DNA from: Xanthomonas sp. AM6
GTDB taxonomy: Bacteria; Pseudomonadota; Gammaproteobacteria; Xanthomonadales; Xanthomonadaceae
Assembly: GCF_025665335.1 (NCBI RefSeq)
Contig: NZ_CP106869.1
Location: 2,630,501 to 2,694,500 of the forward strand
Reading direction: 5' to 3'
DNA length: 64,000 nt
The position numbers and the translations under genes are program-made. Positions within the stretch are counted from its first letter, which is position 1. The number at the start of each line of letters is the position of its first letter. The notes under the pieces were generated by a model. It was not told the origin of the DNA. It ran no database searches and worked only from the letters and a program-made list of their open reading frames with translations. Below are positions 47,583 through 57,233 of this stretch, piece by piece.

Positions 47583-47638
47583 TCGATGGCTTGTGCCGTG
47601 CCTGCGCACAGGCCTGGCGAATGCCGGCGCCGCGCCCG

Positions 47639-49225
47639 TCAGGGCGTCGCGTCCTGCAGGCGGTATTGCGTGCTCGCGCGCTGTTCGCCACGCCATGGGT
47701 CGAAGGCGCGCACCTCGATGCGGTGGTCTCCGGCGCGCAGGTCGGTCGGCAAGGCGCCGCGCCACAGGTGCTGCGACGGGGTGGCTTCCGGCGAGCGGTC
47801 GTAGCCGCGCAGCGTCTCGGCGGCGTCGTCGCGTGCGTTCTCGGCGAGCAGGTCCGGATCCGGCTGCTCCACGCGCAGCATCGGCTTCCATGCGCCGTCG
47901 TCGATGCGGTATTCCACGCGGCTGTCGTCCTGGCCCATGAACACGTTCGCGTACACCGCCCAGGCCGGATAGGCGCCGCGGCGCAACACCTTGGGCGCAT
48001 GCAGGGCCATCGGCGCATCGTCGGCGGCGCGTGCGGCGTGATAGGCCAGCGCATAGCGGCCGTCGCGCCGCACGGTCAGCACCGCGTAGCCGTTGGGGGT
48101 GCCGTCGGCCATCGTCGCGGCGGGGATGCCGTCGGCATCCTTGGCCCCGGACCAGAACGCGCCGCAGGCCGCGCCCACGTTGTATTCGTGCAGTGGCTGC
48201 GCGCCATGCCAGCCGTCGCCGGCGCCGTGGTGGTAGTGCCGCTGGGTGTGGCTGTGGCCGCTGAGCACCAGCACGTGCGGAAACCCCTGCAGCAGCGCGA
48301 ACAGGCGCGTGCGGTCGGCATGGCGGAACGTCTCCTTCCCCGGCGCGGCGTCGAACAGCGGGATGTGCAGGCCCAGCACCAGCAGCCGCTGCTTCGGCAA
48401 CGCCGCCAGGTAGGCCTGCAGGAACGCGAACTGGTCCTCGCGCAGGCCGCCGACGTACCTGGGCTGCTGCTGCGGCTGGTAGACCACGTCGTCCAGGAAC
48501 ACGAAGCTGGCGCCGCCCTCCTCCACCGCGTAGGTGTCCGGGCCGTAGGTCGCGCGCCAAGTGGACAGCGAGCCGGCGTCGTCGGCCGCGTCGAAGTTCA
48601 GGTCGTGGTTGCCGGGCACATGGAACCACGGCACGCCAAGCCTGGCGGTTTCGGCATTCAGCGCCGGATACAGCGACAGGTCGTCGTTGACCACGTCGCC
48701 GAGCGTGGTGCCCAGGCGCGCGCGGGTCTTGCCGACCAGCGGGGCGACGATGTCGCGCGCGTAGTAGCCGACGTCGGTGGCCGAGGCGGTCTGGGTGTCG
48801 GCGAACACCAGCACCTCGGTGCTGGCCGCGGCCGGTTGCGCGCGCAGCGCGAAATCCCAGCCGTCGGGGGCGCCGCCGGTCGGCGCGATGCCGGGGTACT
48901 TGAGCGCCGGCGATCCGGCCGGCGCGTAGTGCCGCCAGTACGCCGGCAAGCCGTTGCCGGCGCTGGCGAAGGCGTAGCCGTCGGGCTTGATCACGAACAC
49001 GGTGCGCCCCGGCTCCACCTGCAGGCGGTAGCGGCCCTGCGCGTCGGTGCGCACGATGTGCACGCCGTCGGAGACCTGCACGCCGGCGATGCCGCGTTCT
49101 CCCTTGCCGCGGCCCGCCTGGCCGTCGCGCTCCTGATAGACGCTGCCGCTGATCGTCGCCGGCTGCGCCAGCGCGGGCGCGGCGGCGGTCAACAGGCAGA
49201 GAAGCACTACGGCGCGCAGCGGCAT
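47639..49225 (-). CDS. Exported calcineurin-like metallophosphoesterase
   Basis: 528 residues. Signal peptide ends near 21 (LLCLLTAAAPALAQ). An N-terminal SdrD-type beta domain (ISGSVYQERDG) precedes the phosphoesterase core with metal-binding motifs FADTQ near 142, GDVVND near 176, PGNHDLNF near 205, LGLHIPLFD near 290 and SGHSHTQRH near 325; a C-terminal domain of about 170 residues is characteristic of this MPE subfamily. The first motif has DTQ instead of the usual DxH. It probably hydrolyses phosphoesters in the periplasm; substrate unknown. Confidence 0.9.
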   Translation of the reverse strand: MPLRAVVLLCLLTAAAPALAQPATISGSVYQERDGQAGRGKGERGIAGVQVSDGVHIVRTDAQGRYRLQVEPGRTVFVIKPDGYAFASAGNGLPAYWRHYAPAGSPALKYPGIAPTGGAPDGWDFALRAQPAAASTEVLVFADTQTASATDVGYYARDIVAPLVGKTRARLGTTLGDVVNDDLSLYPALNAETARLGVPWFHVPGNHDLNFDAADDAGSLSTWRATYGPDTYAVEEGGASFVFLDDVVYQPQQQPRYVGGLREDQFAFLQAYLAALPKQRLLVLGLHIPLFDAAPGKETFRHADRTRLFALLQGFPHVLVLSGHSHTQRHYHHGAGDGWHGAQPLHEYNVGAACGAFWSGAKDADGIPAATMADGTPNGYAVLTVRRDGRYALAYHAARAADDAPMALHAPKVLRRGAYPAWAVYANVFMGQDDSRVEYRIDDGAWKPMLRVEQPDPDLLAENARDDAAETLRGYDRSPEATPSQHLWRGALPTDLRAGDHRIEVRAFDPWRGEQRASTQYRLQDATP

Positions 49226-49299
49226 GCGTGAAGTCCGGCAATCGGGGAACCGCGATTGTAGCCATCCACCGCGGCACGGCGATGACCGCCATCGCGCGC

Positions 49300-49923
49300 C
49301 TACTTGTGCCGCGCTTCCAGCACCGCGACCGCGTCGGCCAGGCCCAGGCCGCGCGCGCGCAGCAGCACGGTCAGGTGGTACAGCAGGTCGGCCGATTCGC
49401 CGAGCAGTTCGGCGTCGCCTTCGGCCACGCCCGCCAATGCGGTTTCCACGCCCTCCTCGCCGACCTTCTGCGCGATGCGCCGGATGCCCTTCTCGAACAG
49501 CTGCGTGGTGTAGCTGCCGGGCGGCCGCTCGCGTTCGCGCTGTGCGACCAGCCGGTCGAGCGCGCCCAGGAACTGGCCCGGCGCCTGCGGAAAGCAGCTG
49601 CTGCGGCCCAGATGGCAGGTCGGGCCGTGCGGGTGCGCGGTCACCAGCAACGTATCGCGGTCGCAGTCGGTCTGGATCGAGACCAGGTCCAGGGTATGGC
49701 CCGAGCTTTCGCCCTTGGTCCACAGGCGCTGCTTGCTGCGGCTGTAGAAGGTGACCTTGCCGCTGGCGCGGGTCGTGGCCAGCGCCTCGGCGTTCATGTA
49801 GCCGAGCATCAGCACGCGCAGCGTGGCCGCGTCCTGCACCACCACCGGCAGCAGGCCGTCGCCCTTGCTCCAGTCCAGTTCCGCGTCCGCGGTCGCGGCG
49901 GCGGGTTCGTGCTCAGGCGCCAT
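49300..49923 (-). CDS. hisIE: Bifunctional phosphoribosyl-AMP cyclohydrolase / phosphoribosyl-ATP pyrophosphatase
   Basis: 207-residue fusion of HisI and HisE, steps 2 and 3 of histidine synthesis. HisI half: [20 protein letters not shown] and the Zn motif [13 protein letters not shown] near 90, [15 protein letters not shown]. HisE half: [20 protein letters not shown] near 145, a MazG-like helical domain. ATG 49923 overlaps the end of hisF by 11 bases. Last gene of the his operon. Confidence 0.96.
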   Translation of the reverse strand: MAPEHEPAAATADAELDWSKGDGLLPVVVQDAATLRVLMLGYMNAEALATTRASGKVTFYSRSKQRLWTKGESSGHTLDLVSIQTDCDRDTLLVTAHPHGPTCHLGRSSCFPQAPGQFLGALDRLVAQRERERPPGSYTTQLFEKGIRRIAQKVGEEGVETALAGVAEGDAELLGESADLLYHLTVLLRARGLGLADAVAVLEARHK

Positions 49924-50689
49924 CGCGCACCTCGATCTGTCGTTGGCGCAGGAAGCGCTTGAGGTCGGGAATCGGGATCGCGCCGCTGTGGAACACGCTG
50001 GCGGCCAGCGCACCGTCCACGTCGGCCTGCTCGAACACGTCGGCGAAGTGCTGCATCTCGCCGGCGCCGCCGGAGGCGACCAGCGGCACCTTGCACAGCG
50101 AGCGCACCTCGAACAGCTGGGCGATGTCGTAGCCGCGGCGCACGCCGTCGTTGTCCATGCAGTTGAGCACGATCTCGCCGGCGCCCAGCTGCTGCGCCTC
50201 CACCACCCAGTCGACGGTGCGCACGCGCAGCGCCTGGGTCTTGCTCGGGTCGCCGGTGAAGCGGCGCACGCGCCACTGGCCGTCGTCCTCGCGGATCGAA
50301 TCGATGCCGACCACCACGCACTGCACGCCGAAGGCCTCGGCCAGTTCGGCGATCAGCGCCGGCCGTTCCAGCGCCGGCGAGTTGATCGAGATCTTGTCGG
50401 CGCCGGCGTGCAGCACCGCACGCGCGGTGGCCACGTCGCGGATGCCGCCGGCCACGCAGAACGGGATGTCGATCAGCCGCGCCACGCGCTCGACCCAGGC
50501 GTAGTCCACCGAACGCCCTTCCGGGCTGGCGCCGATGTCGTAGAACACCAGTTCGTCGGCGCCCTGGTCGCGGTAGCGCAGCGCCAGTTCGACGATGTCG
50601 CCCATGTCGACGTGGTCGCGGAACTTCACGCCCTTGACCACGCGGCCGTCGCGCACGTCCAGGCACGGGATGATGCGCCGGCTCAGCAT
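49913..50689 (-). CDS. hisF: Imidazole glycerol phosphate synthase subunit HisF
   Basis: 258-residue (beta/alpha)8 cyclase subunit that, with HisH, makes imidazole glycerol phosphate. Catalytic Asp11 lies in [15 protein letters not shown] and Asp130 in [10 protein letters not shown]; phosphate loops VAGGIRDVA and [15 protein letters not shown] are clear. It overlaps hisA by 7 bases and hisIE by 11. Confidence 0.97.
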   Translation of the reverse strand: MLSRRIIPCLDVRDGRVVKGVKFRDHVDMGDIVELALRYRDQGADELVFYDIGASPEGRSVDYAWVERVARLIDIPFCVAGGIRDVATARAVLHAGADKISINSPALERPALIAELAEAFGVQCVVVGIDSIREDDGQWRVRRFTGDPSKTQALRVRTVDWVVEAQQLGAGEIVLNCMDNDGVRRGYDIAQLFEVRSLCKVPLVASGGAGEMQHFADVFEQADVDGALAASVFHSGAIPIPDLKRFLRQRQIEVRDGA

Positions 50690-51417
50690 GCCAGCGCCTC
50701 GTCCAGCGTCAGCCGCCCTTCCAGCAGCGCCTTGCCGAGCACCGCGCCGGCGCAGCCGGCCTCGCGCGCGGCGCGCACGTCGGCGGCGTCGCGGATGCCG
50801 CCGGAGGCCTGCACGTCCACGCCCGGCGCGATCTGCCGCAGGTAGGCGTACAGCGCCAGGTTCGGCCCGGACAGCATGCCGTCGCGGGCGATGTCGGTGC
50901 ACAGCAGGTGCTTGAGCCCGGCGGCGGCGTACTCGGCCGCCAGCGCTTCCAGGGTCAGCGCGGAGGTCTCGGTCCAGCCCAGCACCGGCAGCCGCCACAC
51001 GCCCTGCGCGTCCTGGCGCGTGTCCAGCGCCACGGTGATGCGCTCGGCGCCGAACTCGGCCAGCCACTCCAGCACCGATTCGCGGTCGCGCACCGCCAGC
51101 GAGCCGATCACCACCCGCGCCGCGCCGGCGTCGAGCATGCGCTGCACGTCGGCGCGCGAGCGCACGCCGCCGCCGGTCTGCACCTGCAATCCGGTCTGCG
51201 CCCGGATCTGGCTCAGCAGCGGCGCCAGGGTGTAGCCGCCGGCGCGCGCCGCGTCCAGGTCGACCAGATGCATCCAGCCGGCGCCGGCGTCGGCGAAGGC
51301 CTGCGCGCGCGGCAGCGGATCGTCGCCGTAGTGGGTTTCGCGGGCGTAGTCGCCCTGCGCCAGCCGCACCACGCGGCCGTCGCGGATGTCCAGCGCGGGA
51401 TAGACGATGAAGCTCAT
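50683..51417 (-). CDS. hisA: Phosphoribosylformimino-5-aminoimidazole carboxamide ribotide isomerase
   Basis: 244-residue TIM-barrel isomerase of histidine synthesis. The catalytic Asp8 is in [17 protein letters not shown] and the second Asp near 130 in [10 protein letters not shown]; phosphate-binding QTGGGVRS near 80 and [11 protein letters not shown] near 203. Its ATG overlaps the hisH stop (ATGA). Confidence 0.96.
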   Translation of the reverse strand: MSFIVYPALDIRDGRVVRLAQGDYARETHYGDDPLPRAQAFADAGAGWMHLVDLDAARAGGYTLAPLLSQIRAQTGLQVQTGGGVRSRADVQRMLDAGAARVVIGSLAVRDRESVLEWLAEFGAERITVALDTRQDAQGVWRLPVLGWTETSALTLEALAAEYAAAGLKHLLCTDIARDGMLSGPNLALYAYLRQIAPGVDVQASGGIRDAADVRAAREAGCAGAVLGKALLEGRLTLDEALAC

Positions 51418-52016
51418 GGGAAATCGGTCTCGAGGAAGTTGCGCAGGATGCGCGCGCCGGTGCTCGCCGAACGCTCGGGATGGAACTGCGCGCCGCAGCG
51501 GCGGCCGCGCTGCACCACCGCGGTGAACAGGCCGCCGTGGTCGCAGGCGGCCACGGTGTCGGCGGTGACCGGCGCGGCGTAGCCGTGCACGAAATAGGCA
51601 TCGGCGCGCTCGGCCAGGCCGTCCAGCAGCGGCGAGGCGCGCATCGGCAGCAGCCGGTTCCAGCCCATGTGCGGGATGCGGATGCCCAGCGCCGGCGGCA
51701 TGTGCCGGACCACGCCGGTCAGCAGGCCCAGGCAGTCGACGTCGCCTTCCTCCGAGCGCTCGAACAGCAGCTGCATGCCCAGGCAGATGCCGATCAGCGG
51801 CACCTGCAGCGCACGCAGCGGTTCGACCAGCCCTTGCTCGCGCAGCCGCGCCATCGCATGCGGCGCGGCGCCGACGCCTGGCAGGATCACCCGCTCGGCG
51901 CCCTGCAGCCCGGCCGCGTCGCGCACCAGCCGCGCTTCCACGCCCAGGCGCTCCAATGCGTAGCGCACCGAGCCGAGGTTGGCGCCGCCGGCATCGATCA
52001 AGGCGACGTCGGTCAT
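51414..52016 (-). CDS. hisH: Imidazole glycerol phosphate synthase subunit HisH
   Basis: 200-residue class-I glutaminase that supplies ammonia to HisF. The nucleophile Cys is in [18 protein letters not shown] near residue 77; the His/Glu pair is in [10 protein letters not shown] near 180. Starts 28 bases after the hisB stop, with no ATG closer. Confidence 0.95.
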   Translation of the reverse strand: MTDVALIDAGGANLGSVRYALERLGVEARLVRDAAGLQGAERVILPGVGAAPHAMARLREQGLVEPLRALQVPLIGICLGMQLLFERSEEGDVDCLGLLTGVVRHMPPALGIRIPHMGWNRLLPMRASPLLDGLAERADAYFVHGYAAPVTADTVAACDHGGLFTAVVQRGRRCGAQFHPERSASTGARILRNFLETDFP

Positions 52017-52044
52017 GGTGCGCTCCCCGCAGGACCGGCGCGCA

Positions 52045-53172
52045 TCACAGCACGCCCTTGGTCGAGGGCAGCGCGGCGCCGTCGCGGCGCAGCGCCTGGC
52101 GCAGGGCGCGCGCCAGCGCCTTGAAGCAGGCCTCGACCTTGTGGTGGTCGTTGTCGCCATGCACGCGCAGGTGCAGGTTCAGGCCCGCCGCATCGCACAG
52201 CGAACGGAAGAAATGCGGCACCAGCTCGGTCGGCAGGTCGCCGACGCGCTCGCGCCTGAAGTCGCCTTCGAACACGAAATATGGGCGGCCGCTGAAATCC
52301 AGCGCGGCGCTGGCCAGGGTCTCGTCCATCGGCAGGGTGAAGCCGGCGCGGCCTGCGTCGCCGGCCGCCTGCCACGGACTGTCCGGCGGATCGAAGCCGT
52401 AGCGGCCGATGCCCCGCTTGTCGCCCAGCGCCTGGCGCAAGGCCTGGCCCAGCGCCAGGCCGGTGTCCTCGATGGTGTGGTGTTCGTCGATGTGCAGGTC
52501 GCCGGCGGCGCGCACGTCCAGGGCGAAGCCGCCGTGCTTGCCGATCTGCTCGAGCATGTGGTCGAAGAACGGCAGGCCGGTGGCGCAGTGCGGGTCGCGC
52601 GCCAGGTCCAGGTCCACTTCGACGCGGATCCGGGTTTCCTTGGTGTCGCGCTGCACCGTGGCGCGGCGCGGCGCATCGGCCAGTTCGTGGGCGATGCCGG
52701 CCCAGTCCCAGTCGCCGCCGAACTGCTCGGTCTTCAGCTGGAAACCGCGGATGCGCAGATTCTCGGCGAACTGGATGTCGGTGAGGCGGTCGCCGACCAT
52801 CGCCGAGCGCGCCCAGTCGATGCTGCGGTCCTGCAGGTACGGCAGCATCAGGCCGATGCCGGGCTTGCGCGTGGGGGCGTTGTCGGCCGGCCAGCTGCGG
52901 TCGATCAGCACCTCGCGGAAGGCGATGCCCTGGCTGGCGAAGATCTGCAGCATCAGGTCGTTGGGGCCGTCGAACGCGGCCTGCGGATAGGCCGCGCTGC
53001 CCAGTCCGTCCTGGTTGGTGACGATGACGAACTGGTAGCCGGCGTCGCGCAATTTCAGCATCGCCGGGATCACGCCCTGCACGAAGCGCAGCTTCTCGTA
53101 GGCGTCGATCTGGAAATCGGCCGGCTCCTCGATCAGGGTGCCGTCGCGGTCGACGAACAGGATCGGGGTCAT
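52045..53172 (-). CDS. hisB: Bifunctional histidinol-phosphatase / imidazole glycerol phosphate dehydratase
   Basis: 375-residue fusion. N-terminal HAD phosphatase with [14 protein letters not shown] (residue 4) and VTNQDGLG; C-terminal dehydratase with metal-binding [15 protein letters not shown] near 235 and [17 protein letters not shown] near 340. Length equals E. coli HisB (355) plus a short extension. ATG overlaps the hisC stop (ATGA). Confidence 0.97.
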   Translation of the reverse strand: MTPILFVDRDGTLIEEPADFQIDAYEKLRFVQGVIPAMLKLRDAGYQFVIVTNQDGLGSAAYPQAAFDGPNDLMLQIFASQGIAFREVLIDRSWPADNAPTRKPGIGLMLPYLQDRSIDWARSAMVGDRLTDIQFAENLRIRGFQLKTEQFGGDWDWAGIAHELADAPRRATVQRDTKETRIRVEVDLDLARDPHCATGLPFFDHMLEQIGKHGGFALDVRAAGDLHIDEHHTIEDTGLALGQALRQALGDKRGIGRYGFDPPDSPWQAAGDAGRAGFTLPMDETLASAALDFSGRPYFVFEGDFRRERVGDLPTELVPHFFRSLCDAAGLNLHLRVHGDNDHHKVEACFKALARALRQALRRDGAALPSTKGVL

Positions 53173-54278
53173 GCCGCCGCCCTCCCCGCCTGCAGCGCGC
53201 CGAGCACGCGCTGGTTCTGCTCCGGGGTGCCGAGGGTGATGCGCAGCGCATCGCCCAGGGTCGGCGCGGCACGCTGGTCGCGCACCACCACGCCGGCGCC
53301 GAGCAAGGCGCGGAACGCGGCCTCGGCATCGTCGAAGCGCAGCAGCAGGAAGTTGCCCTGCGAGGGATACACACGGCGCACGCCGGGCAGCGCCGCCAGC
53401 GCGGCGGACATGCGTTCGCGTTCGCGGCGGATCTCGGCCACGCGCGCGGCGGTCTGGCGCAGCGGCTCGGGCTGCAGCGCGGCCAGCGCCAGCTGCGTGC
53501 ACGGCGCCGGGATCGGGTACGGCGCCTGGCAGCGGCGCAGCACCGCGACCAGCGCCGGATCGGCGATCACGCAGCCGATCCGCGCCGCGGCCAGCGCATG
53601 CGCCTTGGACAGCGTGCGCAGCACCGCCAGGTTGGGGTGGCGCGCCAGCAGCGTGGTCGCCGACGGCATGTCGGAGAATTCGCCATAGGCCTCGTCGACC
53701 ACCAGCAGGGCGCGCCCGTGCAGCCGTTCGGCGGCACGTTCGATGTCGGCCAGCGGGATCGCCGCGCCGCTGGGATTGCCCGGCGAGCACAGGAACACCA
53801 GCTTGGCCATCTGGCTCAGTGCCGCCTCCACCACCGCGTCGACATCGGTGAGCAGGCCGGCGGCGTCTTCGCGCAAGGGCACCTCGACGATGCGCGCATT
53901 CTGCAGCCGCGCGCAGACCGCATACATGCCGAACACCGGCGGACTGATCACGATCGCGTCGCGGCCTGGCTCGCACAAGGCGCGCAGCAGCAGGTCGATG
54001 GCCTCGTCGCTGCCGCGGCCGAGCAGCAGTTGCTCCGGCGCGCAGGCGTACAGCGCCGCCAGCGCCGCACGCAGCGCCGGCGGCTGCGGATCCGGATAGC
54101 GGCGGTTGCCGGCGTCGCGGTCGGCGGGGTTGGCCCAGGCCGACTCGTTGGCGTTGAGCCAGACCTCGCCCTGCAGCGCGCTGCTGCGCGCCGACGAATA
54201 TCCGGCGAAGTCGCGCAGGTCGGGACGCACCAGCGCCAGCATCGAGCCAGGCGTCACCGCAGTGGTTGCCGCGCTCAT
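53169..54278 (-). CDS. hisC: Histidinol-phosphate aminotransferase
   Basis: 369-residue PLP aminotransferase. [13 protein letters not shown] near residue 40 is the family start motif, the PLP Lys is in [16 protein letters not shown] near 230, the SPGNPSG substrate loop near 165. Its ATG overlaps the hisD stop (ATGA). Converts imidazole acetol phosphate to histidinol phosphate. Confidence 0.96.
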   Translation of the reverse strand: MSAATTAVTPGSMLALVRPDLRDFAGYSSARSSALQGEVWLNANESAWANPADRDAGNRRYPDPQPPALRAALAALYACAPEQLLLGRGSDEAIDLLLRALCEPGRDAIVISPPVFGMYAVCARLQNARIVEVPLREDAAGLLTDVDAVVEAALSQMAKLVFLCSPGNPSGAAIPLADIERAAERLHGRALLVVDEAYGEFSDMPSATTLLARHPNLAVLRTLSKAHALAAARIGCVIADPALVAVLRRCQAPYPIPAPCTQLALAALQPEPLRQTAARVAEIRRERERMSAALAALPGVRRVYPSQGNFLLLRFDDAEAAFRALLGAGVVVRDQRAAPTLGDALRITLGTPEQNQRVLGALQAGRAAA

Positions 54279-55570
54279 GCCGCCTTCTCCATCCGCAGCG
54301 CCACCGCGTTGGCATGCGCGTCCAGGCCCTCGGCGCGGGCCATGGTCACCGCGCAGGCGCCGATCGCGGCGATGCCGGCGCGGCTGGCCGCCTGCACGCT
54401 GACGAAGTTCTGGAAGCTGGCGACGCTGACCCCGCTGTAGGCGCGCGCCGCGCCGTTGGTCGGCAGCACGTGGTTGGTGCCGCTGCAGTAGTCGCCCAGC
54501 GCCTCGGGGGTGAAATCGCCGAGGAACACCGAGCCGGCCGCCTCGACCCGCTCCAGCCAGGCGCGCGGTTCGCGCAGCGCCAGGATCAGGTGTTCGGGCG
54601 CGTAGCGGTTGCTGATCGCGAAGGCGTCCTCGAGCGCGCCGACCTGGATCAGTCGCGACGCGGCCAGGGCCTGGCGCGCGATCGCCGCGCGCGGCAGCGT
54701 CGCCAGCTGGCGCTCGATCTCGTCCTCGACCGCGTCGATCAGCTCGGCGCTGTCGGACAGCAGCAGCACTTGCGAATCCGGGCCGTGCTCGGCCTGCGAC
54801 AGCAGGTCGGCGGCGACGAATGCGGCGTCGGCGCCGACGTCGGCGATCACCAGCACCTCGGACGGGCCGGCCGGCATGTCGATCGCCGCCGCGCCGGCCT
54901 GCGCGATCTGCTGCTTGGCCTCGGTCACGTAGCCGTTGCCCGGCCCGAACAGCTTGTCGCACGAGGGCACCGACTCGGTGCCGAAGCCCATCGCCGCGAT
55001 CGCCTGCGCGCCGCCGAGCTTGAACACCCGATCCACGCCGGTCAGTTTCGCGGCGACCAGCACCGCCGGGTCGGCCGAGCCGTCGGCGCGCGGCGGCGTG
55101 CACAGCACCACCTCGCGGCAGCCGGCCAGCGCCGCCGGCACGCACAGCATCAGCGCGGTGGACGGCAGCGGCGCGCTGCCGGCCGGTACGTACAGGCCGA
55201 CCCGGCCGATCGGCCGCACCACCCGCTCGCAGACCACGCCCGGCGCGGTTTCCACCGCATACGGTTGCGCCATGCCGGCGCGGTGAAAGGTCTCGATCCG
55301 TGCCGCCGCCTGCGCCATCGCTTCGCGCAGCACCGCCGGCACTGCGGCCTCGGCGGCGGCGAACTCGTCGGCGCCGACTTCGAACCCCTGCAGCACCACC
55401 CCGTCGAAACGCGCGGTGATCTCGCGCAACGCGGCATCGCCGCGGCCGCGCACGTCCTCGAGCAGCTGCGCCACCGCCGCGCGGGTCTGCGCGGCGACGG
55501 TCTGCGCCGGGCGGGTCAGGGCCTGCGTGCGCGCCTGCGCGTCGAGCGAATTCCACTCCAATCGGTTCAT
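54275..55570 (-). CDS. hisD: Histidinol dehydrogenase
   Basis: 431-residue Zn- and NAD-dependent enzyme of the final two steps of histidine synthesis. [19 protein letters not shown] near residue 130, the [13 protein letters not shown] segment near 225, the catalytic [13 protein letters not shown] stretch near 265 and [14 protein letters not shown] near 382 are typical. ATG 55570 lies inside the hisG stop region (ATGA overlap). Confidence 0.97.
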   Translation of the reverse strand: MNRLEWNSLDAQARTQALTRPAQTVAAQTRAAVAQLLEDVRGRGDAALREITARFDGVVLQGFEVGADEFAAAEAAVPAVLREAMAQAAARIETFHRAGMAQPYAVETAPGVVCERVVRPIGRVGLYVPAGSAPLPSTALMLCVPAALAGCREVVLCTPPRADGSADPAVLVAAKLTGVDRVFKLGGAQAIAAMGFGTESVPSCDKLFGPGNGYVTEAKQQIAQAGAAAIDMPAGPSEVLVIADVGADAAFVAADLLSQAEHGPDSQVLLLSDSAELIDAVEDEIERQLATLPRAAIARQALAASRLIQVGALEDAFAISNRYAPEHLILALREPRAWLERVEAAGSVFLGDFTPEALGDYCSGTNHVLPTNGAARAYSGVSVASFQNFVSVQAASRAGIAAIGACAVTMARAEGLDAHANAVALRMEKAA

Positions 55571-56481
55571 GCCAGCGAACGCTCCACCGTCAATACCATT
55601 AGCCCCTGCGCGCCAGCGCGCTCCAGTTCCTCCATGCGCTGCCAGGTGATCGCGCCATGGCACATGGTCTGCAACTGCAGCGGGCCGTCGCCGTCGCCGG
55701 GCAGTTGCACCAGCGGGTCGGCGTCGGGCAGCAGCCGGGTCAGCTCGGCGACGTGGTCGCGCGAGGCGCGGAACATCAGCAGCTTGCTGTCGCGCAGCTT
55801 GAGCACGCCGTCGAGCCGGCGCAGCAGCATCGCCGCCAGCCCGGCGCGGGCGTCGCCCGGCTCGCGCACCGGCCCGGCCAGCACCGCCTCGCTTTCCAGC
55901 AGCGTCTCCACCGGCTTGAGCTGGTTGGCGGCCAGGGTCGCGCCGCTGGAGACCAGGTCGCAGATCAGGTCGGCGGTGCCCAGCCGCGGCGCGATCTCCA
56001 CCGAGCCGGACAGCTCCACCACCTGCGCATCGAGGCCGCGCGCTTCCAGCCAGTCGGCCAGCACCGCCGGATAGCTGGTGGCGATGCGCTTGCCCTGCAG
56101 TTGTTCCGAACCTGTCCATTCCCAGCTGTCGGGCACGGCCAGCATCAGCCGGCACTGGCCGAAGTTCAGCCCGCGCAACGCGCGGTACGCCTCCGGCAGG
56201 CCATTGCGGCGGCGCTCGCCGGCCTGCTCTTCCAGCTCGTTGCGGCCGACGATGCCGAAATCGCAGACGCCGTCGGCGATCAGCCCGGGGATGTCGTCGT
56301 CGCGCACCAGCAGCAGGTCCACCGGCAGCGACTCGCCGTAGCAGAACAGCTTGTCGCGGCTCTCGCGCCAGCTCAGCCCGCAGGCGGCCAGCACCGCGCG
56401 CGCCGGCTCGGCCAGGCGGCCGCTCTTCTGGATCGCGATACGCAGCCGGTCACGCGCCGGCGCTGCCAGGGAAGCACTCAT
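55567..56481 (-). CDS. hisG: ATP phosphoribosyltransferase (long form)
   Basis: 304-residue first enzyme of histidine synthesis, with the C-terminal regulatory domain of the long, hexameric form. [17 protein letters not shown] at the start, the PRPP-binding [20 protein letters not shown] near 178, and a C-terminal histidine-sensing region after about 225. It begins 9 bases after the TrpR-family gene. Confidence 0.97.
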   Translation of the reverse strand: MSASLAAPARDRLRIAIQKSGRLAEPARAVLAACGLSWRESRDKLFCYGESLPVDLLLVRDDDIPGLIADGVCDFGIVGRNELEEQAGERRRNGLPEAYRALRGLNFGQCRLMLAVPDSWEWTGSEQLQGKRIATSYPAVLADWLEARGLDAQVVELSGSVEIAPRLGTADLICDLVSSGATLAANQLKPVETLLESEAVLAGPVREPGDARAGLAAMLLRRLDGVLKLRDSKLLMFRASRDHVAELTRLLPDADPLVQLPGDGDGPLQLQTMCHGAITWQRMEELERAGAQGLMVLTVERSLA

Positions 56482-56490
56482 CAGGACATC

Positions 56491-56817
56491 TCAATGGGAA
56501 TCGGAGGGACGCGCCGCTTGCCGGCGCAGCGCCGCGGCATAGCCGCCGGCGCCGTATTCCAGGGTCCGCGCGACGCGGCCGATGGTGGTGACGCTGACCT
56601 GGGTCAGTTCGTGGATCTCGCGGTACGGCACGCCCTTGAGCAGCAGCGGCACCACCCGCCAGCGGTCGGACATCGCCTCCAGCTCGGCCGGCGTGCACAG
56701 GTCCTGCAGGAATGCGGCGACCTCCTGCGGCTTGCTCAGGTGCGCCAGGGCGCGCGACAGCGCCTTGAACGAGGTGTCGTTGTCGCGATCGGCAGTGGGG
56801 GCTGGGCGTTGTTTCAT
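56491..56817 (-). CDS. hisR: TrpR-family regulator heading the his operon (HisR/YerC-like)
   Basis: 108 residues. The HTH core RWRVVPLLLKGVPYREIHEL then TQVSVTTIGRVARTL (about residues 52–88) is of the TrpR/YerC type. It is the first gene of the his operon and overlaps nothing; a 26-bp palindrome lies 6 bases before its ATG. Autoregulation with histidine as corepressor is the likely mechanism, as proposed by regulon reconstructions for HisR in Xanthomonadales; the symbol follows that and is not proven here. Confidence 0.85.
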   Translation of the reverse strand: MKQRPAPTADRDNDTSFKALSRALAHLSKPQEVAAFLQDLCTPAELEAMSDRWRVVPLLLKGVPYREIHELTQVSVTTIGRVARTLEYGAGGYAAALRRQAARPSDSH

Positions 56818-56822
56818 TGCGA

Positions 56823-56848
56823 TAATGTAATAGCGTGTTAGTACATTA
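56823..56848. promoter_or_regulatory. Palindromic operator for the TrpR-family regulator (HisR)
   Basis: A 26-bp palindrome with arms TAATGTA and TACATTA; 20 of 26 positions match between the two strands. AT-rich in a GC-rich genome, it sits 6 bases upstream of the hisR ATG, where a bound dimer would block transcription of the whole hisR–hisIE operon. Confidence 0.75.
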
Positions 56849-56940
56849 GCGCGATTGGACAGACCGGGTCAAGCCGCAGCGCGCGGGCGTTCTGTGGATG
56901 TGGTCGATCGCTGCTGGGCGGCGAGGTCGCCATGCCGTTC

Positions 56941-57012
56941 TGTCGCGGCTGAAGCCGCTCCTACAAAAGCGCATGCGCGTCGCTCCCTGTAGGAGCGGCT
57001 TCAGCCGCGACA
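56941..57012. repeat. Perfect 25-bp inverted REP pair
   Basis: Arms at 56941–56965 and 56988–57012 are exact reverse complements, each starting with TGTCGCGGCTGAAGCC or ending with its mirror, and the outer ends carry TGTAGG/CCTACA. The 22-base spacer includes GCGCATGCGCG. Confidence 0.93.
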
Positions 57013-57233
57013 GGCACTCGCATCCCATGCCGGCCCAGGGCGCAGGCACCGCTCCGGTCGCCTTCCATAGGGACGCATGGATGCAGGCGGCGAGCACGCA
57101 TTGCGCTCGCCGTTGCGTGGGCGGCTTCAGCGGCGGCAGGCTCCGGTCATCCGCGTCGCGACTGACGTCGCTGCCACAAGGGGTACGCGGCGCGACCGTC
57201 CAGCTTGCGCCAAGACCGGCCCCGCCGGTCGGC

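Larger units (their letters stand above)
47007..47638. other. Intergenic region with sRNA candidate and REP elements
   Basis: Between convergent genes. About 47150–47272 is a strong candidate small RNA (separate entry). From 47387 to 47582 REP palindromes follow: GTCGCGACTGAAGTCGCTCC at 47445, GGAGGGGCTTGAGCCCCGAC at 47500 and GTCGCGACGGAAGTCGCTCC at 47553, plus a decayed copy near 47390. Confidence 0.8.
56818..57233. other. Intergenic region between hisS and the his operon
   Basis: 416 bases. Contains the HisR palindrome (56823–56848), a perfect 25-base REP inverted pair (56941–57012), and a decayed REP near 57152. No gene. hisS ends just to the right, so this is both the his promoter and the hisS downstream region. 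Confidence 0.8.
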
